The translations under genes were made by a program, and so were the position numbers. The notes below the pieces were generated by a model. It was not told where the DNA came from. It saw only the letters and a list, made by a program, of their open reading frames with translations, and did no database searches. A stretch of 64,000 nt of DNA from Deltaproteobacteria bacterium (GTDB taxonomy: Bacteria; Desulfobacterota; Syntrophobacteria; Syntrophobacterales; Syntrophobacteraceae), in NCBI GenBank assembly GCA_021813685.1, contig JAKAJS010000115.1, positions 1 to 64,000 on the forward strand, written 5' to 3'. How positions within the stretch are numbered: position 1 is the stretch's first letter; each line of letters begins with the position of its first letter. Shown here in pieces: positions 55,840 through 64,000 of this stretch.

Positions 55840-56529
55840 CTATTCTTCCACTCTGGGGAGCTTCGGGTTCCTGGAGAGATGAATGACTGCTTGTGTTCCA
55901 GCCTGGCCAACGACGCGGGTTGGGAAAGAAGCCTCAAACCCCGTCTCTGCCGATTCGGTTTGTTGCGGCAGGGGGGAAGTGCGGCGATAGGCTTGGCCTG
56001 GAGAGAAGGTAATCGTTATACGTCTATTGGCTTTCCTGCCCACCCGGGTAGCGTTGGAAGCTACCGGTCTGGATTCTCCCCAGCCCCGGGCTCTGATTTT
56101 GCGGGACACTACACCTTTTTCGACCAGGGCTTTCTTGATCATCCAGGCCTGCCGTTCCGATAAGGCAAGGTTTTGTTCCTCCGAATGGGTACAGTCCGTG
56201 TAGGCCGAGACGGTCACCTTTGCTCGGGGGTATTTTGCACAAATGGCTGCCACCGTATTGATCGGGGCTGTCCATTTGGCCGCTTTCACCTCGCACGAAT
56301 GAGGCTCGAAAAGGGAGTCGGAGGGTATGGATATGGAGGCGCAGTCTTTTCTTGTAGCGAGCATTTTCCCGAACAGGCGGGAGAGGTACACCTGAAGAGG
56401 TACTTTTTTGACGTGCGCGGGGGTCGCCTTGGCGACAAGTTCGACGTGTTTCGATACGGGCGCCTGTTGAGGGTTTGCGCACGAAGCAAGGAAGTACAGA
56501 AGCGTCAAATAAGACCATTTGTGTCTCAT
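55840..56529 (-). CDS. OmpA-family lipoprotein-like protein
   Basis: Lipobox-like 'LYFLASCANP', OmpA motif 'VTVSAYTDCTHSEEQNLALSERQAWMIKKALVEKGV...RARGWGESRPVASN...NRRITITF'. Confidence 0.85.
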   Translation of the reverse strand: MRHKWSYLTLLYFLASCANPQQAPVSKHVELVAKATPAHVKKVPLQVYLSRLFGKMLATRKDCASISIPSDSLFEPHSCEVKAAKWTAPINTVAAICAKYPRAKVTVSAYTDCTHSEEQNLALSERQAWMIKKALVEKGVVSRKIRARGWGESRPVASNATRVGRKANRRITITFSPGQAYRRTSPLPQQTESAETGFEASFPTRVVGQAGTQAVIHLSRNPKLPRVEE

Positions 56530-56819
56530 GACTCACTTCCTTTCAGGGCAGGCGATGCGGATAAACCCATTGTGGGCCGCCGGGGAGGCGACCGGAGGGC
56601 TCTTTCGTGCAACGAAAGCAGGCGTTACGGGTCTGGTTGCAAAGTGTGAAACAGCGTCTCAGGCCCGATAAAACGCTTCAGGCAAGAGCAGGGTAATCGG
56701 CAAAAACATCTTAAAGCTCGATAACCACTGATCCGGCGTTTGTCAATGGAGCAAGCCCGGAGATGAACTTTGGCGGCTGCTTCCCGGCTCAAAAAATCGC
56801 CGGAACGGGGAAAAAAAGG

Positions 56820-56848
56820 TTGTCATATCCGGCCTGATGGCTTATTAA
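56820..56848 (+). promoter_or_regulatory. Candidate sigma70 promoter for nuo operon (TTGTCA-17-TATTAA)
   Basis: Spacing 17; in an intergenic region about 235 nt upstream of nuoA start. Confidence 0.4.
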
Positions 56849-57083
56849 TTCGGCTGCTTTTGGTGATTGATTTGTCCTCTCCTTCGGATAAAAGAACGTG
56901 AGGTTGCCTATCCAACCGGGTCCGGCAGCAAACGAAGTCCGGCGCGCCCGCCCGATGTGGAGTTTTGCGAGATTTCCCTGGTGGAATCGACCCTCCCCGC
57001 GTTCGGGGGCCGGTATTCCGGCCCGAAATTTGCGGTAACGGGCGCGGCCGGCATCAACAGTGGATCACTTTGGAGGCCCCTCT

Positions 57084-57440
57084 ATGCTGGCTGAGTATTT
57101 GCCCATTCTCTACATGATCATCCTGGCCCTGCTTTTTGGCGCGGGCACCGTTTTCCTTTCGCACATCCTGGGACCTTCCCGGCCGTTTAAGGTCAAATCC
57201 GAATCCTACGAGTGCGGTCTGCCCAGCGAGGGCGCTCAGTATATACAGACGCCTGTCAAATTTTACGTCATTGCCCTTCTTTTTCTCGTCTTCGACCTCG
57301 AAGCCGTATTTCTGTATCCGTGGGCGGTCTACTATCACAGGCTGGGTGCCTTTGGGCTTATCGAAATGCTGATTTTTCTGCTGATCCTATTGGTCAGCTA
57401 CGTGTATGTCTGGAAGAAGGGAGCTTTGGAATGGGATTAG
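57084..57440 (+). CDS. nuoA: NADH-quinone oxidoreductase subunit A
   Basis: '[20 protein letters not shown]', '[11 protein letters not shown]', '[23 protein letters not shown]'. Confidence 0.95.
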   Translation: MLAEYLPILYMIILALLFGAGTVFLSHILGPSRPFKVKSESYECGLPSEGAQYIQTPVKFYVIALLFLVFDLEAVFLYPWAVYYHRLGAFGLIEMLIFLLILLVSYVYVWKKGALEWD

Positions 57441-57952
57441 AAAATCAACTCGTTGGCGACAATGTGCTGGTTACCAGCCTGACCAAGCTGGTCAACTGGG
57501 GCAGGAGTAATTCCGTATGGCCTTGTACCTTCGGTCTTGCCTGCTGTGCCCTGGAGATGATCGCCAGCACGCTGGCCGATTTCGATATCTCCCGTTTCGG
57601 TTCCGAGGTTTTTCGCCCCTCTCCGCGACAATCCGACCTGATCATCATCGCCGGGACTCTTACCAAGAAGATGTCGGTGATGGTAAAGCGCATCTATGAT
57701 CAGATGGCGGACCCCAAATGGGTTATCGCCATGGGGGCGTGCGCCTCGTGCGGTGGTGTGTTCCAGAGCTATTCGGTGGTGCAGGGTGTGGACCAGATTA
57801 TCCCGGTCGATGTCTACATTCCCGGATGTCCGCCCCGTCCGGAAGCGGTTCTCGCAGGCTTGATGAAGATCCAGGAAAAGATCAGGACCGAGAAATTGGA
57901 TCAGCGCCGCGATTTCAAACCCGGCATTCTGGAGCCGGGGACAGGAAAATAA
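57431..57952 (+). CDS. nuoB: NADH-quinone oxidoreductase subunit B
   Basis: '[12 protein letters not shown]', '[14 protein letters not shown]', '[14 protein letters not shown]'. Confidence 0.96.
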   Translation: MGLENQLVGDNVLVTSLTKLVNWGRSNSVWPCTFGLACCALEMIASTLADFDISRFGSEVFRPSPRQSDLIIIAGTLTKKMSVMVKRIYDQMADPKWVIAMGACASCGGVFQSYSVVQGVDQIIPVDVYIPGCPPRPEAVLAGLMKIQEKIRTEKLDQRRDFKPGILEPGTGK

Positions 57953-57955
57953 GAG

Positions 57956-58447
57956 ATGGAAATTGAAAAAGCACTGAACGCGCTTTCAAAAAAATGCCCT
58001 GACTCTATCCTCGGGCGGGCCGACCGTCACGGGACAGCCGAAATAACCGTTTCCGGGAAGTCGTTTCAGGAAGTGATGGAAACGCTGCGGGAGCTTGGTT
58101 TCGACATGCTGACCGATGTCGTGGGGATCGACCGCATGCCCAGGATGCCCCGCTTCGACGTGGTGTACCTGCTGATGGCCATGGAGGATTTCTCGCGCCT
58201 GGCGGTCAAATTACAAACCGCCGAAGGCGAGGAGGTCCCCAGTGTCAGTGCTATCTGGCATTCGGCCAATTGGGGGGAAAGGGAAGTATTCGATCTTTTG
58301 GGGATAAGCTTTTCCGGCCATCCCGATCTGCGGCGGATTCTCATGTGGGAAGGCTTTGAGGGACATCCCCTGCGAAAGGATTTCCCGCTCGAAGGGAAGG
58401 ACTTCGATACGCCTTTCGATCCGGAAACGGTGAAGGATTACTGCTAA
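57956..58447 (+). CDS. nuoC: NADH-quinone oxidoreductase subunit C
   Basis: 'SAIWHSANWGEREVFDLLGISFSGHPDLRRILMWEGFEGHPLRKDFPLEG'. Confidence 0.95.
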   Translation: MEIEKALNALSKKCPDSILGRADRHGTAEITVSGKSFQEVMETLRELGFDMLTDVVGIDRMPRMPRFDVVYLLMAMEDFSRLAVKLQTAEGEEVPSVSAIWHSANWGEREVFDLLGISFSGHPDLRRILMWEGFEGHPLRKDFPLEGKDFDTPFDPETVKDYC

Positions 58448-58486
58448 ACCTGTGACCACGCAGCCAAATAGTCAGGCATAGAAAAC

Positions 58487-59659
58487 ATGAACGAGAGTAA
58501 AACCATAACCCTGAATATGGGGCCCCATCATCCGGCCACTCACGGCGTTTTGCGGGTAATGCTGGAACTCGAAGGGGAAACGATCGTAAATGCCACCCCC
58601 GTTATCGGGTATCTGCACCGGGGGATCGAGAAAATCGCTGAGAACAGAAGCTACCAGCAGGTACTCCCGCTTACCGACAGGCTCGACTACTCGGCCGCAT
58701 CGGCGAACAATATCGGGTACTGTCTTGCGGTGGAGAAACTGATGGGCATCGAGGTGCCCAAACGTGCGCAGTATTTGCGGGTGATCATGGCCGAGCTTGC
58801 GCGGATCATGGGGCATCACCTCTGGCTGGGCACGCACGCGCTCGATATCGGCGCCATGACGGTCATCTTCTACGCCTTTCGGGACAGGGAAATGATCATG
58901 GCCATGAACGAGGAGATCTCCGGATACCGGCTGACCCCCTCCTTCATCCGCATCGGGGGAGTGGCCATGGATGCCACGGACGACTTCATCGAAAAGGTGA
59001 GAAAGTTCGTTGCGTGGTTTCCCAAGGCGCTCGAAGGCTACCATAAACTTTTGACCGAAAATAAGATCTGGACCACGCGGACCATGAATATCGGGGTCAT
59101 TTCGGCCGAAGAGGCGATAAATCATGGCCTGACCGGACCCAGCCTCAGAGGCTCGGGCGTTGCCTACGATGTGCGCAAGGCGGCTCCCTATTCCAGTTAT
59201 AATGATTTCGATTTCCAGATCCCGATCGGGGAAAACGGCGATATATACGACCGCTACCTCGTGCGCATGGAAGAGTTCAAGCAGTCGATCAACATTATCG
59301 GCCAGGCAATAGAGAATCTTCCTTCCGGCCCGGTCTTTACCGATAATCCCTGGCTTGCCAATCCCAGCCTCACCGAGGTGCAAAATGACCTGAGTGCGCT
59401 CATTCGCAGGTTCATGATCAATTCGAGAGGTACCCCGGTCCCGGGCGGAGAGCTCTATTCGGCCGTGGAAGGGGCAAAGGGGGAATTGGGGTTCTACCTG
59501 GTGGGCGATGGAAGCGAGCATCCCTACCGGTTGAAAATTCGCTCCTCCTGTTTCTATCTTGCCAGCGCGCTGCCCCGCCTGCTGATCGGCCATATGGTCG
59601 CCGATGCCATAGCGATAATCGGGAGCCTCGATGTCGTACTGGGCGAAATAGACCGATGA
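58487..59659 (+). CDS. nuoD: NADH-quinone oxidoreductase subunit D
   Basis: 'LNMGPHHPATHGVLRVMLELEGE', 'GYLHRGIEKI', 'DVVLGEIDR'. Confidence 0.97.
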   Translation: MNESKTITLNMGPHHPATHGVLRVMLELEGETIVNATPVIGYLHRGIEKIAENRSYQQVLPLTDRLDYSAASANNIGYCLAVEKLMGIEVPKRAQYLRVIMAELARIMGHHLWLGTHALDIGAMTVIFYAFRDREMIMAMNEEISGYRLTPSFIRIGGVAMDATDDFIEKVRKFVAWFPKALEGYHKLLTENKIWTTRTMNIGVISAEEAINHGLTGPSLRGSGVAYDVRKAAPYSSYNDFDFQIPIGENGDIYDRYLVRMEEFKQSINIIGQAIENLPSGPVFTDNPWLANPSLTEVQNDLSALIRRFMINSRGTPVPGGELYSAVEGAKGELGFYLVGDGSEHPYRLKIRSSCFYLASALPRLLIGHMVADAIAIIGSLDVVLGEIDR

Positions 59660-59726
59660 GAAAAGCTCCCGTTACCCGGGGGAAGCGCTGTAAGAATCGA
59701 GAAAGCTGCCTAACGGAGTGCAACTG

Positions 59727-60710
59727 ATGAATGATCTGGTCGTCATTCCCATTATCAAACTGCTCGTAATCTTTGGTGTAGTCATGTTTTTCGTCACCTA
59801 CACCACCTGGCTGGAAAGAAAGGCCCTGGGGCATTTCCAGTTGCGATACGGACCCATGCGGGTAGGGTGGCACGGGCTGCTTCAACCGATTGCCGACGGG
59901 GTAAAGAATTTTTTCAAAGAGGAAGTGGTCCCGGAAAACGCCGATAAACCGGTCTTTCTGCTCGCACCCGTGATAAGCATCTCGGTGGCGGTCATGCTTC
60001 TCGCCGTCATTCCTTTCGGAAACCCGATCACGATATTCGGCAAAAGGATCGACCTGTGGCTGGCCAACCCTTCGATCGGGATTCTCTTCATTCTGGGGTT
60101 TGCGACGATCGGTTCCTACGGGACGATTCTGGGCGGGTGGTCGTCGGGAAACAAGTACGGCTACATGGGTGGTCTCAGAGCCTCGGCGATGATCATCAGC
60201 TATGAGCTTTCGATGGCCTTTGCGGTTCTCAGCATTATCATGGTGACAGGGTCTTTCAGCCTGGTGGATATGGTCGCCGCCCAGAATCACGTGTGGAACA
60301 TCGTGCGGGAGCCTGTCGCATTTCTCGTCTTCTTCATCAGTGGAATCGCCGAACTCAACCGCATTCCCTTCGATATGCCCGAGGCCGAATCCGAGCTTTG
60401 CTGCGGTTACAACATCGAGTACAGCAGCATGAAGTTCTCGCTCTTCTTTCTGGCCGAATATACGCACATGTTCGTCTTCGCCTCGCTCGTCACCACGCTT
60501 TTCCTGGGCGGGTGGCACGGACCGATTCTGCCCGGGGTCTTGTGGTTCTTTATCAAAACATTCATCATCATTTTTCTGTGTATCTGGATCAGGGCGACTA
60601 TCCCCCGCCTGCGCTACGACAAGGTGATGAAGCTGGAGTGGAAATTCCTGCTTCCCGTGGCTCTGGCAAATCTTGTCGCAACCGGTGTGGTGATCGCCCT
60701 GCTGGGTTGA
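59727..60710 (+). CDS. nuoH: NADH-quinone oxidoreductase subunit H
   Basis: 'TTWLERKALGHFQLRYGPMRVGWHGLLQPIADGVK', 'RIPFDMPEAESELCCGYNIEYSSMKF'. Confidence 0.97.
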   Translation: MNDLVVIPIIKLLVIFGVVMFFVTYTTWLERKALGHFQLRYGPMRVGWHGLLQPIADGVKNFFKEEVVPENADKPVFLLAPVISISVAVMLLAVIPFGNPITIFGKRIDLWLANPSIGILFILGFATIGSYGTILGGWSSGNKYGYMGGLRASAMIISYELSMAFAVLSIIMVTGSFSLVDMVAAQNHVWNIVREPVAFLVFFISGIAELNRIPFDMPEAESELCCGYNIEYSSMKFSLFFLAEYTHMFVFASLVTTLFLGGWHGPILPGVLWFFIKTFIIIFLCIWIRATIPRLRYDKVMKLEWKFLLPVALANLVATGVVIALLG

Positions 60711-60726
60711 TATGTCAGGAGCAGCA

Positions 60727-61197
60727 ATGGAAAAGTCTGAAATTATCGTTGTAAGCAAGAACAGGGGCGAGAAGGGCAACTACGTAAAGCCCTTCCTGAA
60801 AGGCCTGGGATTTACGCTGGGGAATTTTTTCACCAAGCCGATCACAGTTCAGTACCCTGAGGAAGAAACCAAAAGAAGCGCTCGGTGGCGCGGTCTTCAT
60901 AAGCTCAACGTGGATGAAAAGGGCGAGCTCAAATGCGTCGCGTGCGGCCTTTGCGCTGCCGTTTGCCCCTCACAGGCGATCACCGTCGTCGCCTGCGAAG
61001 AGGAAGGCGACCACCGGCGTCCGGAACAATTCGTCCTAAACGAGCTTCGATGCGTGTTCTGCGGGTTCTGTCAGGAAGCCTGTCCGAAGGGGGCCATCAG
61101 CCTCACCCGGGCATACGACTATGTCGATTACAGTCGTGAGGACTTTCTGTTCGATATCTCGAGATTGAAGGCGATGGGAGAGAAATGGGACTGTTAG
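60727..61197 (+). CDS. nuoI: NADH-quinone oxidoreductase subunit I
   Basis: Two 4Fe-4S motifs 'CVACGLCAAVCPSQAI' and 'CVFCGFCQEACPKGAI'. Confidence 0.95.
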   Translation: MEKSEIIVVSKNRGEKGNYVKPFLKGLGFTLGNFFTKPITVQYPEEETKRSARWRGLHKLNVDEKGELKCVACGLCAAVCPSQAITVVACEEEGDHRRPEQFVLNELRCVFCGFCQEACPKGAISLTRAYDYVDYSREDFLFDISRLKAMGEKWDC

Positions 61198-61688
61198 CGA
61201 TCATCATCTGCGGCGGCGCGGCGATGGCGTGCGCGCTCCTTGTGATTCTTTCGAAAAACACCGTGCACAGCGCTCTGTGGATGGTCGGCAACTGCCTTGC
61301 CCTGGCGGTTTTATTTCTGTTGCTGCACAGCCAGTTCATTGCCATTCTTCAGGTGATGGTCTACGCCGGCGCCATCATGATGTTCATTATCTACGCCATC
61401 ATGATGCTGAACCTCAGGGCATCGGGGGAGGAGGATTTCCGGAAGATTTTGCCTACCGGCCGCTTCGCCCTGTTTTTCCTCCTTATGCTCGGTCTTCTGG
61501 CCCTTGGCGCGGGGCTTAGTCCCATGGCCCTCAAGGGAGAGATGGGGCCCCACGCCGTGGCTCAGTTCGGTGAAGTAAACCTGATTGCCAACTACATCTT
61601 CACCCAGGGCATCGTCGCCTTTGAACTGGTGAGCGTCCTGCTTACCGCAGCCGTGGTCGGGGCGGTCTATTTGGCGAGAAGAAACTGA
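61185..61688 (+). CDS. nuoJ: NADH-quinone oxidoreductase subunit J
   Basis: 'QFIAILQVMVYAGAIMMFIIYAIMML'. Confidence 0.95.
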   Translation: MGLLAIIICGGAAMACALLVILSKNTVHSALWMVGNCLALAVLFLLLHSQFIAILQVMVYAGAIMMFIIYAIMMLNLRASGEEDFRKILPTGRFALFFLLMLGLLALGAGLSPMALKGEMGPHAVAQFGEVNLIANYIFTQGIVAFELVSVLLTAAVVGAVYLARRN

Positions 61689-61725
61689 TTCGAATATAAA
61701 ACCGAGTCTATAAGGGATTGGTTCA

Positions 61726-62031
61726 ATGAACGATTATCAAAGCGTCTATCTTGCCCTGTCCGCGATTCTTTTCGCCATCGGCGCGCTCGGAGTGATCTGC
61801 CGCAAGGACGCCATCGTAGTCTTTCTGAGCATCGAGATCATGCTTGGCGCCGTAAATCTTGCCTTCGTCGCCTTTTCGCGCGCCAATCAATCTGCGGAAG
61901 GACTGTTCATGGTCATGTGCGTGATGGCTGTTGCGGGCGCCGAGGCTGCAATCGGGCTTGCCATTTTCGTCCTTTTGTACCGGAAGACGGGCACAATCAA
62001 CATTGACAAATTCAACCTGTTGAAATGGTAG
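61726..62031 (+). CDS. nuoK: NADH-quinone oxidoreductase subunit K
   Basis: 'FLSIEIMLGAVNLAFVAFSR', 'VAGAEAAIGLAIFVLLYR'. Confidence 0.95.
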   Translation: MNDYQSVYLALSAILFAIGALGVICRKDAIVVFLSIEIMLGAVNLAFVAFSRANQSAEGLFMVMCVMAVAGAEAAIGLAIFVLLYRKTGTINIDKFNLLKW

Positions 62032-62044
62032 ATCGAGGCTTGCG

Positions 62045-64000
62045 ATGAATTTTGATCTGGTTTGGCTTATCCCGATTTTTCCCCTCGCCGGCGTTTTGAT
62101 TAACGGCCTTTTGGGCCCGAAGATGCAGAAAAATAACAAAAGCCTCGTGCACTGGATCGCCTGCGGCGCCGTGGGGCTCTCCTTTCTGGTGACACTGTCC
62201 TTGTTTGTAAAGCTGCTGGGGCTTCCTGCGGATAAGCGATTGTACGATTTTACGTGGTTTTCCTGGATTTCTTCCGGAGTTTTCCACATCAACATAGGCT
62301 ACCAGATCGATCCTTTATCCATGTTCATGTGCATGTTCGTAACAGGCGTCGGGTTTCTGATCCACGTCTATTCGATAGGGTACATGGGACACGACGAAAG
62401 CTATTCGCGCTTTTTCACCTATCTCAACCTGTTCATGTTTTCCATGATCACCCTGGTGTTGGCCGATAATTTCCTGCTCATGTTTCTGGGCTGGGAAGGT
62501 GTGGGGCTTTGTTCCTACCTGCTGATTGCCTTCTGGTTTACGGATATCGCCAATGCAGTGGCCGGAAAGAAGGCGTTTGTCACAAACAGGGTGGGAGATT
62601 TCTTCTTTGCCGTCGGCATGCTGCTGCTTCTGACAAGACTGGGTGCGCACGGGGTATGGTCGCTTAAATTTTCGGACGTATTTGCAAACGCCCATCTTCT
62701 CTCCCCGCACCTCGTTACCCTCATCTGCCTGTTGTTCTTTCTCGGGTGCACCGCCAAATCGGCCCAGATACCCCTCTATATCTGGCTTCCCGATGCAATG
62801 GCCGGTCCTACCCCGGTCAGCGCTCTCATCCATGCCGCCACCATGGTTACGGCCGGCGTCTATTTCGTGGCGCGCTGCAACGTTCTTTACTCGATGTCTC
62901 CTTACGCCATGCAGGTGGTGGCAATCGTTGGCGCTCTTACCGCATTGCTTGCGGCCACAATCGCTCTTACCCAGAACGACATCAAGAAGGTGCTCGCCTA
63001 CTCGACGGTCAGTCAGCTTGGCTACATGTTCCTGGGGCTTGGCGTAGGCGCCTTTGCGGCCGGTCTTTTCCACGTGCTGACCCACTCCTTTTTCAAGGCC
63101 CTTCTCTTCTTGTGCTCCGGTTGCGTGATCCATGCGATGGGCGGCGAGCAGGACATGAGGAATATGGGTGGGCTGCGCAAAAAAATGCCCATCACTTTCT
63201 CCACCATGCTTATAGCAACCCTTGCCATCATTGGCTTCCCCGGGTTTTCGGGATTTTTCAGCAAGGACGAAATACTGTGGAAGACTTATAGCAGTCCGCA
63301 GGGTAGTTACATCCTCTGGCTTATCGGCGTTCTTGCCGCGGCCATGACCGCCTTCTACATGTTCCGCCTGATCTTCATGACCTTCTTCAACGAATGCAGG
63401 GCCTCCGAGGAGGTGCAGCATCATATTCACGAAGCACCCAAGTCGATGACCGTTCCGCTCATGGTCCTGGCAGTGCTGTCGATGTTCGGAGGGCTTCTCG
63501 GCGTGCCTGCCTCGCTTGGGGGAAGCAACATTGTCGAACGTTTCCTCGAACCCGTGATAGGGCTGGGGAAAGACAAGCTCCTGCAGGCAACCGGGGGACC
63601 GTCACTGATTCACCGGGTATCGGAAACCGTACCCGCTGCGGCGCATCATTCGTATTCGATCGAATATCAGCTCATGCTTGCGACGACACTCATCGTTTTC
63701 TGCAGTATCCTGGCTGCCTACATGTTGTATATGAAGAAGAGGTCTATCCCCGAGTCCCTGGCCGAAAAGAACCCTTCTTTCTATCAATTGCTTCTCAACA
63801 AGTGGTACGTGGATGAACTCTATGAGAAGGTGTTCATCAACCCGCTGCGTTCTTTCAGCTTTTTCCTGTGGAGAGGAATCGACGTGGTGGTGATTGACGG
63901 AATGGTCAATTCGACCGCCTCGTTTTTTCTGAAGACCGGAACGGCGTGGAAATCCACTCAGAGCGGTTACGTGCAACGCTACGCGGTGTCTTTCCTAGTC
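62045..64000 (+). CDS. nuoL: NADH-quinone oxidoreductase subunit L, truncated by window edge
   Basis: Absent from ORF track (open-ended). From ATG 62045 reads MNFDLVWLIPIFPLAGVLINGLLGPK..., 'LFLGWEGVGLCSYLLIAFW', 'PLYIWLPDAMAGPTPVSALIHAATMVTAGVY'. Confidence 0.96.
   Translation, partial: MNFDLVWLIPIFPLAGVLINGLLGPKMQKNNKSLVHWIACGAVGLSFLVTLSLFVKLLGLPADKRLYDFTWFSWISSGVFHINIGYQIDPLSMFMCMFVTGVGFLIHVYSIGYMGHDESYSRFFTYLNLFMFSMITLVLADNFLLMFLGWEGVGLCSYLLIAFWFTDIANAVAGKKAFVTNRVGDFFFAVGMLLLLTRLGAHGVWSLKFSDVFANAHLLSPHLVTLICLLFFLGCTAKSAQIPLYIWLPDAMAGPTPVSALIHAATMVTAGVYFVARCNVLYSMSPYAMQVVAIVGALTALLAATIALTQNDIKKVLAYSTVSQLGYMFLGLGVGAFAAGLFHVLTHSFFKALLFLCSGCVIHAMGGEQDMRNMGGLRKKMPITFSTMLIATLAIIGFPGFSGFFSKDEILWKTYSSPQGSYILWLIGVLAAAMTAFYMFRLIFMTFFNECRASEEVQHHIHEAPKSMTVPLMVLAVLSMFGGLLGVPASLGGSNIVERFLEPVIGLGKDKLLQATGGPSLIHRVSETVPAAAHHSYSIEYQLMLATTLIVFCSILAAYMLYMKKRSIPESLAEKNPSFYQLLLNKWYVDELYEKVFINPLRSFSFFLWRGIDVVVIDGMVNSTASFFLKTGTAWKSTQSGYVQRYAVSFLV

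Noticed and set aside
58472-59593. 373-aa minus-strand ORF over nuoD
   Set aside because: Antisense shadow; nuoD motifs are unambiguous on the plus strand.
62315-63430. 371-aa minus-strand ORF
   Set aside because: Antisense to the open-ended nuoL frame, which is absent from the track only because it runs off the window.

Overview
The window is a dense, GC-rich bacterial chromosome segment. The gene content fits an anaerobe, probably of the Desulfobacterota / syntrophic delta-proteobacterial type; that lineage is inferred from families and was not tested. Main blocks, left to right: (1) a minus-strand PqqD-like / ATP-grasp / PLP group-IV decarboxylase cassette cut by the left edge; (2) a formate/nitrite transporter; (3) an archaeal/vacuolar-type ATPase operon; (4) a long minus-strand run of NiFe hydrogenase (small, large, protease), MetV, cNMP-domain histidine kinase, MetF and two-component genes; (5) a methyl-C1 locus at about 25.8-51 kb with a cobalamin adenosyltransferase, two sigma54 activators, a cobalamin riboswitch, MtaB, two MtaA-like and two MtaC-like proteins, CobW-like and SatP-like proteins, RamA-like and RACo-like activators, AcsE, both corrinoid Fe-S protein subunits and a NuoEFG-like module; (6) CbiMNQO-type cobalt uptake; (7) a nuo operon (A, B, C, D, H, I, J, K, L) cut by the right edge. 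The strongest unlisted signal is a duplicated regulatory architecture. Each of two sigma54 activator genes is followed within a few bases of its stop codon by the same upstream element (GATGTCACGGT, then GTGTCAC-N5-GTNACA), then a near-consensus -24/-12 promoter, then a methyltransferase gene. One of the two leaders also carries a cobalamin riboswitch. All family calls come from reading motifs in the translations; no database search was run.
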